Below, piece after piece: positions 7,469-17,013 of a stretch of 64,000 nucleotides of DNA. The notes beneath the pieces are model-generated. The model searched no databases, had not been told where the DNA came from, and worked only from the letters and a program-made list of their open reading frames with translations. The number at the start of each line of letters is the position of its first letter. Within the stretch, counting starts at the first letter, position 1. Origin of the DNA: an uncultured Ruminococcus sp. (GTDB lineage Bacteria > Bacillota > Clostridia > Oscillospirales > Ruminococcaceae); assembly GCA_900543145.1 (NCBI GenBank), contig UQPZ01000005.1, positions 1 to 64,000 on the forward strand. Reading direction: 5' to 3'. The position numbers and the translations under genes are program-made.

Positions 7469-8593
7469 TTATTTATTTTTAAAGATATTGAAGATGTCGT
7501 CATAGTAATTCGGGTTGTCGGCAGCCTTTACCCCCGCCTTATGCATAGCCTCTGCGTCAGCCTTGGCGTCGTCTGAAGCTGCACTGAAATTTGCTGAAAA
7601 AGCAGCCTTTTTAGCATTGCTGTCGGAATCCTTTTTGCTGCCGTCAAAATCAGCGGCGATAACAGTTACATAAACCTCATCGTTAGAATCGGAATCATAG
7701 CCGTTGCCGAAAATGATCTCTGCGTCGGGATCTACAGCCTCGGTAATAGCATTTGTAAGCTCGTCGATCTCATCAACTACGATATCCTCAGACATTGTGA
7801 TATTAACAAGCAGTCTCTTTGCTCCTGTAATAGACGTCTCAAGAAGATCGCTTGAAATAACCTGAGCAACAACGTCCTGAACCTTGTCCTTGCCCTGTCC
7901 GTGTCCGATAGCCATATGAGCAAAACCGGCATTTTTGATTATTGTTGTAATATCTGCAAAGTCAACGTTTATTTCATCGTGTCTTGTAATTATTTCAGCT
8001 ATTGAAATAACGTCGGTCTTTAGTACCTCGTCTGCAAGAGCGTAGGACTGACGCATAGTAAGCTTCTGATCTCCCGAAAGCAGATTCTGGTTAGGAATAA
8101 CAATAAGAGCGTCAACGTGCTCCAGCATTGCCGCAATTCCCTTTTCAGCCTTATCCATTTTCTTAGGGCCTTCAAACTTGAAAGGCTTTGTAACTACCGC
8201 AACGGTAAGCTTCTCCATCTCCTGAGCTATCTCAGCAACTACAGGAGCAGCGCCGGTTCCGGTTCCGCCGCCCATTCCGGCAGTAATGAAAACCATATCG
8301 GCGTCCTTGATGACCTCTGCTATCTCATCTCTGCTCTCCTGAGCCGATGCCTCGCCTATCTCAGGCTTTGCTCCGGCGCCGAGACCGTGAGTAAGCTTTG
8401 AGCCTATCTGGATCTTTTCGGTTGCCTTAGAATTCTTCAGCGCCTGAATATCTGTATTAATAGCTATGTAATCAACGTTTCCGGTAATACCTGCGCAGGC
8501 TATACAGTTAAGAGCATTGCCGCCGCCGCCGCCAACGCCTATTACCTTGATCCTTGCACCCTCTACCGGCGCTTCAACATATTCGTATGACAT
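7469..8593 (-). CDS. ftsZ: Cell division GTPase FtsZ
   Basis: Tubulin-like GTPase that forms the Z-ring. The nucleotide site is clear: IKVIGVGGGGGNA near the N-terminus, NTDIQAL, and the tubulin signature GGGTGTGAAPV near residue 105. The T7 synergy loop appears as NVDFADI near 205. The C-terminal tail is short and ends in YYDDIFNIFKNK, a plausible contact peptide for partners such as SepF. An ATG at 8602 lies immediately after AGGAGG, so the start is placed at 8593, 9 nt downstream; 374 aa. Last gene of the dcw cluster, with an extra promoter in the 208 nt gap after ftsQ. Confidence 0.97.
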   Translation of the reverse strand: MSYEYVEAPVEGARIKVIGVGGGGGNALNCIACAGITGNVDYIAINTDIQALKNSKATEKIQIGSKLTHGLGAGAKPEIGEASAQESRDEIAEVIKDADMVFITAGMGGGTGTGAAPVVAEIAQEMEKLTVAVVTKPFKFEGPKKMDKAEKGIAAMLEHVDALIVIPNQNLLSGDQKLTMRQSYALADEVLKTDVISIAEIITRHDEINVDFADITTIIKNAGFAHMAIGHGQGKDKVQDVVAQVISSDLLETSITGAKRLLVNITMSEDIVVDEIDELTNAITEAVDPDAEIIFGNGYDSDSNDEVYVTVIAADFDGSKKDSDSNAKKAAFSANFSAASDDAKADAEAMHKAGVKAADNPNYYDDIFNIFKNK

Positions 8594-8698
8594 AATTGAC
8601 ATCCTCCTAATAGCATTTTATAGCGTAATATCCATTATTTTAACAGTCAGCTTACGGCATAAAACCGCATAATTCCCCATAGATATAGATATATTACT

Positions 8699-8727
8699 AT
8701 ATTATCACAAAACACAGCAAATGTAAA
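8699..8727 (-). promoter_or_regulatory. Probable ftsZ promoter
   Basis: TTTACA (8722-8727), 17 nt spacer, TAATAT (8699-8704), about 100 nt before ftsZ. An internal promoter here would raise ftsZ above the rest of the cluster. Confidence 0.5.
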
Positions 8728-8801
8728 GCAGTTAATTGAACGCTATCTGAACATTTTATTAAAAATATATAAATCAGAAATATTTCCTGTAAAATCAAGG
8801 A

Positions 8802-9839
8802 TTACTGCCATATTTCAGTTTGATTCCCGTTATATCCGTTATCTGAATATCCGTCCTGCCAGCCTTCATATACGCCGGTACTTCCGCTTTCCTCCCATGA
8901 CTGTGAGCTGTCGGAATATGAATCTGCGTCCCCGGAGCCGTCATACGATGTATCTCCCGCCGCTTCGGTATTTGCCGCTTCCGCATCCTGCGAAGATGAG
9001 CTGTCCTTTGAGCTGTCAGGAACAGAGCTTGAATCGCTCTTTGGAATAGCTGATATACCGCTGTTCATTCCGTTATATCTCAGTGTGCCCTCATAATTAT
9101 CGGAAAGACTTTTATCTATAACTGCCTTTATATATGTAAGCTTGTAATCAATATCCACAGAACTTCCCAGACGTATTTCAATTCTGTTGTCATAGATCAT
9201 TTTAATATCTGTTCTGTCCGAAAGGTCGATAACGCTTATATCCTTAAAATCCAGAGTCTTCAGCTCGCTCACAAGCTGTTCAAGTATCTTTGTCTTAAAA
9301 GCGTCCTCCGACTCAAGAACTTCTCCCGGAGTCAGACTTTTAAGTTCAAAGCCTTTTACAAGAGTAAGTTTGCTGTCTAACGCAGCGGAAGCTTCCAGTA
9401 TCCTGTCGGAACCGGAAAGAATATAGTATTTTCCCTTATGCTCGATCTGAGCCGCCTTTACAGCTTCAGTAACGTCTATAACAAGCTCGGAGGGGTATTT
9501 GCGGCTGACCTTAACATCATCTATATAGACCAGATTTTTTTTAAGCCTTTCAGCAACTGCTCCCGTATCGGTTCTGATAAGGTTTACGCCGCTGTTTACT
9601 CCCCCGACTGCAAGTATCTGCTCATTTGTATAAAGGCTTACGCCCTCAATACTGATTTTCTTTGCGTTAAAAAATACGGTAAGGCACAAAACAAGAACGA
9701 TCACTGCGGCAAGAACAACGGCAAGCGCATAGTAAGTGTTAAGATTGCTTCTGCGCTTCCTTCTGTTGACCTTTACACGCTGTCCGTTTATAAGCTTATA
9801 TTCGCCGTCGTCCTGCCGGCTTTTTATAACGTCCTTCAT
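8802..9839 (-). CDS. ftsQ: Cell division protein FtsQ/DivIB
   Basis: Bitopic septal protein, 345 aa. A basic cytoplasmic head (residues 1-32, VNRRKRRS) precedes a membrane helix at about 35-57. A POTRA domain follows at about 60-130 (ISIEGVSLYTNEQILAVGG, then VYIDDVKVSRKYPSELVIDV), then the beta domain to about 260. The last 75 residues form a low-complexity tail rich in Ser, Asp, Gly and Tyr, not typical of the core family. It works with FtsL and DivIC in activating septal peptidoglycan synthesis. Gene order murA-ftsQ-ftsZ supports the call. Confidence 0.9.
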   Translation of the reverse strand: MKDVIKSRQDDGEYKLINGQRVKVNRRKRRSNLNTYYALAVVLAAVIVLVLCLTVFFNAKKISIEGVSLYTNEQILAVGGVNSGVNLIRTDTGAVAERLKKNLVYIDDVKVSRKYPSELVIDVTEAVKAAQIEHKGKYYILSGSDRILEASAALDSKLTLVKGFELKSLTPGEVLESEDAFKTKILEQLVSELKTLDFKDISVIDLSDRTDIKMIYDNRIEIRLGSSVDIDYKLTYIKAVIDKSLSDNYEGTLRYNGMNSGISAIPKSDSSSVPDSSKDSSSSQDAEAANTEAAGDTSYDGSGDADSYSDSSQSWEESGSTGVYEGWQDGYSDNGYNGNQTEIWQ

Positions 9840-9900
9840 TTTTTCGCTGCTGCTCCCTTCGATCTTTCAGACTCCGCAAAACGGCTCATAAATAATAAAA

Positions 9901-11160
9901 TCAGCTGCTTTCACGCCTTATAGACGCACCTATCAGGCTCAGCTGCTTTTCGATCTCCTCATAACCCCTGTCTATAAGCTTTACATTGGTAAGTACGGTT
10001 TCTCCCTCTGCCGCAAGCGCCGCTATTGCAAGCGCCGCTCCTCCTCTGAGGTCTGTCGCCCGAACATTGGCTCCGTACAGCCGCTTTACACCCTCGACGA
10101 CTGCCACCTTGCTTTCCGCTTTTATATCGGCTCCCATTCTGACAAGCTCGTCAACGTGACGATAACGGTTTTCAAATATGTTTTCTACTATAACGCTGGT
10201 TCCCTGAGCTTTAGTCAGCGCCGCCATGATAATTGCCTGAGCGTCGGTAGGAAAGCCGGGATAAGGCATAGTCCTGATAGTTTTTACAGCTTTCAGCGGC
10301 TTCTTGCTGCAAAGATATATACGGTCCTCATAGGGATATATCGTACATCCCATCTGCTCAAAGACAGGAATTACAGAATCTATATCCTGACTTCTGGCGT
10401 TTTTCAGGCTTATCTCACCGTTAGTTACCGCCGCCGCCGCAAGCAGAGTACAGGCGGCTATCCTGTCGGGCATAACGCTGTATTCACAGCCGTGCAGGCT
10501 TTTTACTCCGGTTATATAAACTGTGCTTGAGCCGTATCCGCTGATCCTTGCACCGCAGGCATTGAGAAAGTTGGCCAAGTCGGAAATTTCCGGTTCTCTG
10601 GCCGCATTGTAAATAACAGTATCTCCCTTTGCAAGACAAGCCGCAAGCATTATATTCTCAGTAGCTCCTACAGAGGGAAAGGAAAGAGTTATTTTAGCTC
10701 CCTTTATTCCTCTCGGACAGGTACAGCTTAAAACTCCGTGTTCCTCCTTTATTGAAACGCCCATCTGCTTCAGGGCTGAAATATGCATATCTATCGGTCT
10801 TGGCCCTAGCTCGCAGCCTCCGGGAAACGAAAGCGAACATTCACCGGTTCTTCCGAGAACAGCCCCGAGGAAAACTATGCTAGACCTCATTTCTCTCATC
10901 AGCTCGTCTGGAACGCTGCTGCCCGTAAGCTCATAGGATCTTACGGTTACCGTATTGCCCTGAGTCCTGCATTTGCAGCCAAGACAGGTAAGTATCCTAC
11001 AGGCGGCAAAAACGTCCGAAAGCCCGGGACAGTTATGTAACACAACCTCTCCCCTTGCAAGCACACACCCCGCCAGAAGCGGCAGCGCGCTGTTTTTCGC
11101 CCCCTGAACTTCAATTTCTCCGCTTATACGCTTCTCTCCCTCGATCACCAGCCTTTGCAT
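9901..11160 (-). CDS. murA: UDP-GlcNAc 1-carboxyvinyltransferase MurA
   Basis: Transfers enolpyruvate to UDP-GlcNAc, the first committed step of peptidoglycan synthesis in the cytoplasm. Lys22 (AKNSALP) and the fosfomycin-target Cys at about residue 116 in PGGCELGPRPIDMH are present, as are the C-terminal GGAALAIAALAAEG and RGYE motifs. A TTG at 11181 precedes the GGAG ribosome site and is unlikely; the ATG at 11160 gives 419 aa, the family norm. Placement between an unknown membrane gene and ftsQ is a clostridial variant of the dcw cluster. Confidence 0.95.
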   Translation of the reverse strand: MQRLVIEGEKRISGEIEVQGAKNSALPLLAGCVLARGEVVLHNCPGLSDVFAACRILTCLGCKCRTQGNTVTVRSYELTGSSVPDELMREMRSSIVFLGAVLGRTGECSLSFPGGCELGPRPIDMHISALKQMGVSIKEEHGVLSCTCPRGIKGAKITLSFPSVGATENIMLAACLAKGDTVIYNAAREPEISDLANFLNACGARISGYGSSTVYITGVKSLHGCEYSVMPDRIAACTLLAAAAVTNGEISLKNARSQDIDSVIPVFEQMGCTIYPYEDRIYLCSKKPLKAVKTIRTMPYPGFPTDAQAIIMAALTKAQGTSVIVENIFENRYRHVDELVRMGADIKAESKVAVVEGVKRLYGANVRATDLRGGAALAIAALAAEGETVLTNVKLIDRGYEEIEKQLSLIGASIRRESS

Positions 11161-11281
11161 AAAGCTTTCTCTCCTTTTCAAAGAAATTCACCGCCAGCGA
11201 ATTAAAATCATCTGACTTTACATATAATATGCAGAATTTCCTATACTGGTGAGAAAGGTCAAACAGCGTTCTAAACGGCAG

Positions 11282-12127
11282 TTATTGCTCTAGTATAAAG
11301 GACGAAGCGTTTGAAACAGGCACAAACGCCGGTATACACGGACAGTAAAGAGATTTTCCTATCTTCTTCTTCATACCTGAGGTTTTAAGAACAAGACTAG
11401 TGACCGCTTCGTCAAACTGCAGATCAGTCATTGACGCCACATTTACGAGAACCTCTACAGTTACCGGCTCGTTTGAAAACGGAGGAATAATATCTCCTCC
11501 GCTTTTCTCAGGCGAAGCATATATAAATCTTTGCTTATAGTCGCTGTCTGCCGAAACAATATCATATCCGGGGATTTTCAGCTCAAAGGGCGTCATGTTC
11601 TTTATATTAAGGGATACTTTACAGATACGGTAGTTTTCGCTCAATTCTGAGGATAAACCCTCCTCACTGTAAACCGATTTATTTTTCAGAATATCCTCCT
11701 TAAGCTCAGTAAGACCCATAGTCTGAAAGATATTTCTTTTTTCGGCTGAGCTTTCATCGGTATTGTTTGTAACTACCGGAGGAAAGAAAAACAGCACGAC
11801 TGCTGCCGCAATAACGCAGCATGCAATTATCTTCGCCATTCTTTTCTTGGATACATAGCGCTTTCCTACTTTTACACCTATATTGTTTGCTTTCCTGTTT
11901 GGATCGGGCTTAGGGATAAAATCGTCGGGATCGTCCTTTTTATCCTCTTTATTGGGAATATCCTGAACCTTTCCGGCTTTTGCAAAGGTAGGAGCAGTAA
12001 CCTTGTCAAAATCGTCGAATGAGCCTGTACTTTCCGGCTTCTTTGTTATAAAACCGTCCTGAAGACTGTCCAGCTTATCCTGATCCGGAAGCTTCAAACT
12101 GTCCATTGTATTTTTGGAGCTGTTCAT
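11282..12127 (-). CDS. Unknown bitopic membrane protein in the dcw cluster
   Basis: 281 aa from the ATG at 12127, which has GGAG 11 nt upstream; a longer frame to 12187 would overlap murG. The first 95 residues are hydrophilic, rich in Lys, Asp and Pro, and probably disordered. One membrane helix spans about 98-118. The outer domain (about 120-281) is beta-rich with no Cys-based or catalytic motif I recognise. The topology matches FtsQ-like or SPOR-type division accessories, but there is no detectable domain. Position between murG and murA suggests a role in division or wall synthesis; that is inference only. Confidence 0.8.
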   Translation of the reverse strand: MNSSKNTMDSLKLPDQDKLDSLQDGFITKKPESTGSFDDFDKVTAPTFAKAGKVQDIPNKEDKKDDPDDFIPKPDPNRKANNIGVKVGKRYVSKKRMAKIIACCVIAAAVVLFFFPPVVTNNTDESSAEKRNIFQTMGLTELKEDILKNKSVYSEEGLSSELSENYRICKVSLNIKNMTPFELKIPGYDIVSADSDYKQRFIYASPEKSGGDIIPPFSNEPVTVEVLVNVASMTDLQFDEAVTSLVLKTSGMKKKIGKSLYCPCIPAFVPVSNASSFILEQ

Positions 12128-12167
12128 TTTTCTATCTTCTCCTTGTCCGTTGTTTTTACTTTCTGTA

Positions 12168-13310
12168 TCAATTTTCAGCGCTTTCAATCAGCGGTCTCAG
12201 AGTTCTATATATCCTGTCTGCGGTATCGGGGATAAACAGCCTTGCCGCATTTTCGGACAGCCTTTCAAGCTTAGACGGCTCTTCAATAAGCTCTTTTACC
12301 TTATCGGTAATAGTGTTCTCAGTCAGATCCTTCTCCTCGAAAACATATCCTGCTCCCGCTTTCTGAAGCACCATTCCGTTATAATACTGATGATTTTCAG
12401 CTACCGAAGGCGACGGAATAAGAATAGCTCCCCGTCCTACTGATTCCAGCTCTGTAAGAGTGCTTGCGCCGCAGCGGGTTATTACAAGATCCGCAGCCGC
12501 CATACACAGTGGCATATCTATATATTCCTTTATAATAAGCCTGCGGTTGTTCTTCACCTTTATCCCGTCAGCTTCCAGCTCGGAAATATAATTTGAATAA
12601 CCCTTATACGTTCCGAAGGAGTGGATATGATTTACCTTGACGCCGCTTTCCTGATACCATTTAAGAAGTCTTGCTACATTTTCGTTCAGGACTCTGGAAC
12701 CAAGGCTTCCGCCCGCTGAAAGGATCACGATCTCATTATCTGCAAAGCCCAGCTTATGCCTTGCATCTGATTTTGATATACGCTCAAAGGCTTTTCTTAC
12801 AGGAAGTCCGGTAACCTCCGCCTTATCTTTTACAGACGGATCAAGATTCTTGGTATCCTCTACGGTCAGCATTATTTTGTCCACATTTTTGGACAGAAGC
12901 TTCGTTGTTACTCCTGCGAAGGCATTCGCTTCGTGAATAGCGGTCTTTATTCCCAACTGAGCGGCTTTCCTTACAACAGGACCTGAAACGTAGCCTCCGG
13001 TACCGATAACAATATTCGGTTTGAAATCGTTTATTATCTGCTTAGACCTGCTTCCTGTACGGCTTAGATACCACACCGCTTTTATATTGCGCTTTACGTT
13101 CTTAAAATTCAGCTTTCTCTGAAAACCCTCGACCTTAATAGGCTCGAATCTGTAGCCGGCCTCGGGAACAAGCTTTGCTTCCAGCTTTTCAGGATTCCCT
13201 GCAAAGCAGAACTCCGCGTCCGGATAATGCTCCTTTATTATTTCGGCAATTGCCAGAGCGGGATTTACATGACCCGCAGTTCCGCCTCCTGCAAGCAGTA
13301 CTCTCAGCAT
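12168..13310 (-). CDS. murG: Lipid II synthase MurG
   Basis: Membrane-associated GT-B glycosyltransferase that adds GlcNAc to lipid I. The N-terminal GGGTAGHVNPALAIA loop, GTGGYVSGPVV near residue 100, the HEANAFAG segment and the C-terminal donor-site RCGASTLTE with PSVAENHQ are all present. Length 380 aa is slightly above the typical 360. AGAGAGG precedes the ATG. It follows ftsW with a 32 nt gap, as in most dcw clusters. Confidence 0.96.
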   Translation of the reverse strand: MLRVLLAGGGTAGHVNPALAIAEIIKEHYPDAEFCFAGNPEKLEAKLVPEAGYRFEPIKVEGFQRKLNFKNVKRNIKAVWYLSRTGSRSKQIINDFKPNIVIGTGGYVSGPVVRKAAQLGIKTAIHEANAFAGVTTKLLSKNVDKIMLTVEDTKNLDPSVKDKAEVTGLPVRKAFERISKSDARHKLGFADNEIVILSAGGSLGSRVLNENVARLLKWYQESGVKVNHIHSFGTYKGYSNYISELEADGIKVKNNRRLIIKEYIDMPLCMAAADLVITRCGASTLTELESVGRGAILIPSPSVAENHQYYNGMVLQKAGAGYVFEEKDLTENTITDKVKELIEEPSKLERLSENAARLFIPDTADRIYRTLRPLIESAEN

Positions 13311-13342
13311 AAAAACAAACCTCTCTTATTCAAGTATTCGGG

Positions 13343-14569
13343 TTATTTAGGCGTTCTCGCCTGTCTTGAGATATTCAGCAGTATTCCCATTTCCGCAAGC
13401 TGTATAAGCAATGCGGTTCCGCCGTAGCTGAAAAACGGCAGTGAAATTCCCGTGTTAGGAAAAGCGTTGCTCGCAACCGCAATATTCAGCAGCGCCTGAG
13501 AGCCTATCTGCATTGTGATACCCGCTGCAAGCAGCATTCCGAAACGGTCCTTTGCTCTCGAACCGATATAAAAGCCTCTTATTATAAACATAAGAAACAG
13601 TATTATTACGACCATTGCCCCTACAAATCCAAGCTCCTCACAGACTACAGAAAATACAAAGTCATTCTGAGATTCCGGGAGATAAAGGTACTTCTGTCTT
13701 GATTCTCCGAAACCGAGACCGAAAAGTCCGCCGGAACCAATCGCAAGAATAGACTGATAGGTCTGCAAAGTAGTGTCGCTTGTATCCGATGTCGGATCCT
13801 GCCAGCTCTTGAATCTGTCAAGAATATAGTTGAAATCGCCGGTAGCGAATATTTTATACAGGACCAGTATTACTCCTGCCGCTCCGACGCAGGCAATAAA
13901 TATCCAGAAGGTTTTCCTTGGCATTCCGCTGACGAACATCATGGTTATTCCGATAATTCCCACAAGCAGCACCGCAGACATATGACGCTGAAGAACCAGA
14001 ACTCCCGCAACCATTCCGAGTATGATCGTAAACGGAAGCACACAGTATTTCCAGTCCTTGAACTTCGGAAAGTTGACTGACATTATATATGCAAAAATAA
14101 TTATGAAGCCGATCTTAAGCAGCTCCGAAGGCTGGAGCTGAAGCGAGCCTATGTAGATCCATCTGCGGGCGTCAGCAGTTTCCACTCCGAAAAAAGCCGT
14201 ATAAAGCGTAAGCAGCCAAGTGACCGAGAAAATTATATATGCCATTTTTGTATTCTGGAAGAAGTGATAATCCAGAAAGGACATAGCGAACATTGCCACA
14301 AGTCCGAGAACCCCGGCAAATATCTGTTTTTTTACATAATGATAGCCGTCGTTGTATTCTGAAAGACCCCATGCGTAGCTTGCCGAAAACATCATTACTA
14401 TCCCGAATACGAGAAGAACCAAAACCAATATGAAAAACGGCTTGTCGATCTCGCTTTTTATAAATCTGAAATTTATTCTTTTTCTTGCCTGCGCAATGGG
14501 TTGTCCGGCAGACCCGCGGCTATCCTCTCCTGATGCGCCGCTGTCTTTTACTCTGCCTTTGTCAGCCAT
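13343..14569 (-). CDS. ftsW: Septal peptidoglycan polymerase FtsW (SEDS family)
   Basis: 408 aa SEDS protein with about ten membrane helices. A basic cytoplasmic N-terminus of about 40 residues precedes helix 1. Family signatures are SYAWGLSEYNDGYHYVKKQ, WIYIGSLQLQPSELLKIGF, the periplasmic-loop segment GFGESRQKYLYLPESQNDFVFSVVCEELGF (split over residues about 270-300) and NTGISLPFFSYGG near the C-terminus. SEDS proteins polymerise lipid II with a class B PBP partner, here the PBP encoded in the same cluster. FtsW rather than RodA or SpoVE is chosen from position next to murG; SpoVE cannot be excluded. Confidence 0.92.
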   Translation of the reverse strand: MADKGRVKDSGASGEDSRGSAGQPIAQARKRINFRFIKSEIDKPFFILVLVLLVFGIVMMFSASYAWGLSEYNDGYHYVKKQIFAGVLGLVAMFAMSFLDYHFFQNTKMAYIIFSVTWLLTLYTAFFGVETADARRWIYIGSLQLQPSELLKIGFIIIFAYIMSVNFPKFKDWKYCVLPFTIILGMVAGVLVLQRHMSAVLLVGIIGITMMFVSGMPRKTFWIFIACVGAAGVILVLYKIFATGDFNYILDRFKSWQDPTSDTSDTTLQTYQSILAIGSGGLFGLGFGESRQKYLYLPESQNDFVFSVVCEELGFVGAMVVIILFLMFIIRGFYIGSRAKDRFGMLLAAGITMQIGSQALLNIAVASNAFPNTGISLPFFSYGGTALLIQLAEMGILLNISRQARTPK

Positions 14570-14589
14570 GAAAACAACCTCCCTTTGTT

Positions 14590-15621
14590 CTATAATTTAG
14601 TGCTGTAAACCGAAAACGCCGCCGCTCCGGCTCCTCCGATAAGTGAAATAAGCGAGAAAACAGCTATTATTCTGTAATCGCTCCAGCCATTCGCCTTAAA
14701 ATGCGCATGAAGGCTGTTTCCTTTAAATACAAGCTTTCTGTTTTTCCTGAATACAAAATACTGTATCAGAGTACAGACCGAATCAATAATAAAGCCTATA
14801 CCCGCCAATAAAAACAGAAAATGAAGCTTTGATAAAATAACCGCAGACGCCATTGCTCCGCCCAGAAAAAGCGAGCCGCTTTCGCCTATATACAGCTTTG
14901 CAGGCGAAAGATTCCAGATAAGGACAGCCGCCGAAGCTCCTGCCGCACAATAGGCGTAAAGCTGCCCCTCGGCGTTCCCGGTAATATTGCAGCAGCAGGC
15001 TGTTATAAGTGAAAAAACTGCGCATACAGCCGGACAAAGTCCGTCACAGCTGCCGGTGGTATCTCCCGCAAAGCAGTCGTTAAGCTTAACTGCATTTACC
15101 GCCCCTGTCATCATCAGTCCCATAAGCGGATAGTAAAGGTATCCGAAATTTATATATCCCATACGGAACGGAAGCAGTACCTCTCTTGTTTCGTCCCCCT
15201 GAAAATAAAGAACCAGCAGAAAGCCGGCGCTCATAATAAACTGAGCCGCAGCCTTATGCCGCATTTTAAATCCCAGCGCCGCCCTGCGGCAGTCCTTTGC
15301 ATAGTCTTCAGCAGTCCCCACAGCCGCCAGCAGCAGACAGTATACATATGCCGCCGCGATCCTCTTACCGCTTCCGCTTTCTCCGAGACTGTAGCCTGAA
15401 GCCAAAACGCTGGCTCCAAGGAACAGTCCGAGACCCATTGACGCCGCAATTATTATCCCGCCGAACTTAGGCTCTGAACCGTCCTTTTTGAACCTATCGC
15501 CTAAACAGAATTCCAGCTTTCCGGTTTTAAGCTTTCTGAAATAGGGGATAAATATCCTGCCGAGCATATATACGGCACATATTTCTATCGCAAGAATAAT
15601 TATGATCTTATTCCAGACCAT
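14590..15621 (-). CDS. mraY: Divergent phospho-MurNAc-pentapeptide transferase MraY
   Basis: Multi-pass enzyme (343 aa, about ten helices) in the mraY position, expected to make lipid I from UDP-MurNAc-pentapeptide and undecaprenyl phosphate. PAKLYIGESGSLFLGG and the overall helix pattern identify the family. Several normally invariant catalytic motifs differ: the usual DDY is E105-D106-Y; NxxDGxDGL is expanded to KLND(182) plus an insert then D193-GL; GDTG is GE(247)SG; the HHH motif is H305-A-H307. It overlaps murF by 14 nt. It may be an active divergent form or a relative with altered substrate; sequence alone cannot decide. Confidence 0.85.
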   Translation of the reverse strand: MVWNKIIIILAIEICAVYMLGRIFIPYFRKLKTGKLEFCLGDRFKKDGSEPKFGGIIIAASMGLGLFLGASVLASGYSLGESGSGKRIAAAYVYCLLLAAVGTAEDYAKDCRRAALGFKMRHKAAAQFIMSAGFLLVLYFQGDETREVLLPFRMGYINFGYLYYPLMGLMMTGAVNAVKLNDCFAGDTTGSCDGLCPAVCAVFSLITACCCNITGNAEGQLYAYCAAGASAAVLIWNLSPAKLYIGESGSLFLGGAMASAVILSKLHFLFLLAGIGFIIDSVCTLIQYFVFRKNRKLVFKGNSLHAHFKANGWSDYRIIAVFSLISLIGGAGAAAFSVYSTKL

Positions 15622-16966
15622 TTACGACCTCTTCAAGCCTCATGCCGCGGCTGCCCTTGACCAAAACGGTATCTCCCTTTTCAAGGATCTTCTTCAGATA
15701 TACTGTAAGCTCCTTTCGGTCTGAAAAAAGCCGACAGCTGTCCTCCGAAAAGCCTGACTGAACTGCACCCTCTATATAGTACGCCGAATTTTCTCCATAA
15801 CAGAGAAGCATATCGGCGTCAGAAGCCGCAGCGTATTTTCCGACCGTTCTATGATATTGCCTGGAGTTTTTCCCAAGCTCAAGCATATCGCCAAGAACCG
15901 CATATTTTCTGCCGTCAGTATGAGTCTGAGCCAGAACCGCCAGACTTGCTTTCATAGAATCGGGAGCGGCATTATAGTAGTCAAGAATAAATTTTATCCC
16001 GTTTTTTTCAGTAATATTCTGTCTCATGCCCTCAGGTCTGTATTCGGCTATTCCTCTGACTATTTCCTCAGGCTCGATCCCAAGCTCAAGGCCTACGCAG
16101 AAAGCCGCAAGAGCGTTTTTAACATTATGCTCTCCGGGGCAGTTTACGACCGCACTTATCCTACCTCCCGGATAGTTTACCGTAAACGATACCGAGTTTT
16201 CACCGTTTTCAATTTCCGCCGCAAATACCTGGCAGTCCTTCTTTTTTACGGAATAGTAAACCGTTTTTCTCCCGCCGTGTATCTCCGCTCCAGCCAGAAA
16301 CTTGTCGTCCCTGCACAGGATTAGCGGCGCTCCGTATTCAGCACCGTCAAGTATCTCAAGCTTTGCTTTGAGAATATTCTCCTGAGTGCCGAGATTTTCA
16401 ATATGAGAAACCCCTATATTCGTTATTACGGCGCAGGTCGGACAGGCGCACATAGAAAGCCGCGATATTTCTCCAAAATGGCTCATTCCCATTTCTATGA
16501 CCGCCGCCTCGTAGCTTCTGTCAAGTCCGAAAAGCGTCTGCGGAAGTCCTATTTCGTTATTGAAATTCCCCTGCGTTTTAAGCGTTTTATACTTCCTTGA
16601 AACTACGCAGGCTATCATATCCTTAGTGGTAGTTTTTCCAACGCTTCCGGTAATGCCGATAAGCGGTATATCGAACTTCCTGCGGTAAAAGTTAGCAAGA
16701 TCCAGCAGAGCCTTTGCAGAAGAATCAACTATAATGCATTTTGCTCCCTCTACCGGTCTTTCGGCAATCACTGCGGCAGCTCCCAGCTTCATAGCCTCAG
16801 CCGCAAAATCGTGACCGTCAAACCTTTCACCTTTAAGGGCGACAAATACTGAATCTTTCGTTATTTTCCTTGTGTCGGTTGAGATTGCACTGACCATAGT
16901 GTCAACGGGAAAGCCGAAACTTCCATCGACAGCCTGTATAATTTCAGCCAAGCTCATTTTCTCCAT
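15608..16966 (-). CDS. murF: UDP-MurNAc-tripeptide--D-Ala-D-Ala ligase MurF
   Basis: ATP-dependent Mur ligase of 452 aa that adds D-Ala-D-Ala to the stem peptide. Domain 1 covers about 1-95, the P-loop GITGSVGKTTTKD lies near residue 105, the central NFNNEIGLPQTLF follows, and the C-terminal domain contains DYYNAAPDSMKASL and LGDMLELG. GGAG lies 9 nt before the ATG. Its substrates come from MurE (upstream gene) and Ddl (encoded at 47-48 kb). Confidence 0.96.
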   Translation of the reverse strand: MEKMSLAEIIQAVDGSFGFPVDTMVSAISTDTRKITKDSVFVALKGERFDGHDFAAEAMKLGAAAVIAERPVEGAKCIIVDSSAKALLDLANFYRRKFDIPLIGITGSVGKTTTKDMIACVVSRKYKTLKTQGNFNNEIGLPQTLFGLDRSYEAAVIEMGMSHFGEISRLSMCACPTCAVITNIGVSHIENLGTQENILKAKLEILDGAEYGAPLILCRDDKFLAGAEIHGGRKTVYYSVKKKDCQVFAAEIENGENSVSFTVNYPGGRISAVVNCPGEHNVKNALAAFCVGLELGIEPEEIVRGIAEYRPEGMRQNITEKNGIKFILDYYNAAPDSMKASLAVLAQTHTDGRKYAVLGDMLELGKNSRQYHRTVGKYAAASDADMLLCYGENSAYYIEGAVQSGFSEDSCRLFSDRKELTVYLKKILEKGDTVLVKGSRGMRLEEVVNGLE

Positions 16967-17013
16967 ATACGTTTGCTCCTTAACTATGCCTTTTTGCAGT
17001 AATCTTCTATTCT

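Noticed and set aside
8795..8986. 63-codon ORF inside the ftsQ tail
   Set aside because: Alternative frame of the Ser/Asp-rich ftsQ end; Arg/Pro-rich shadow composition.
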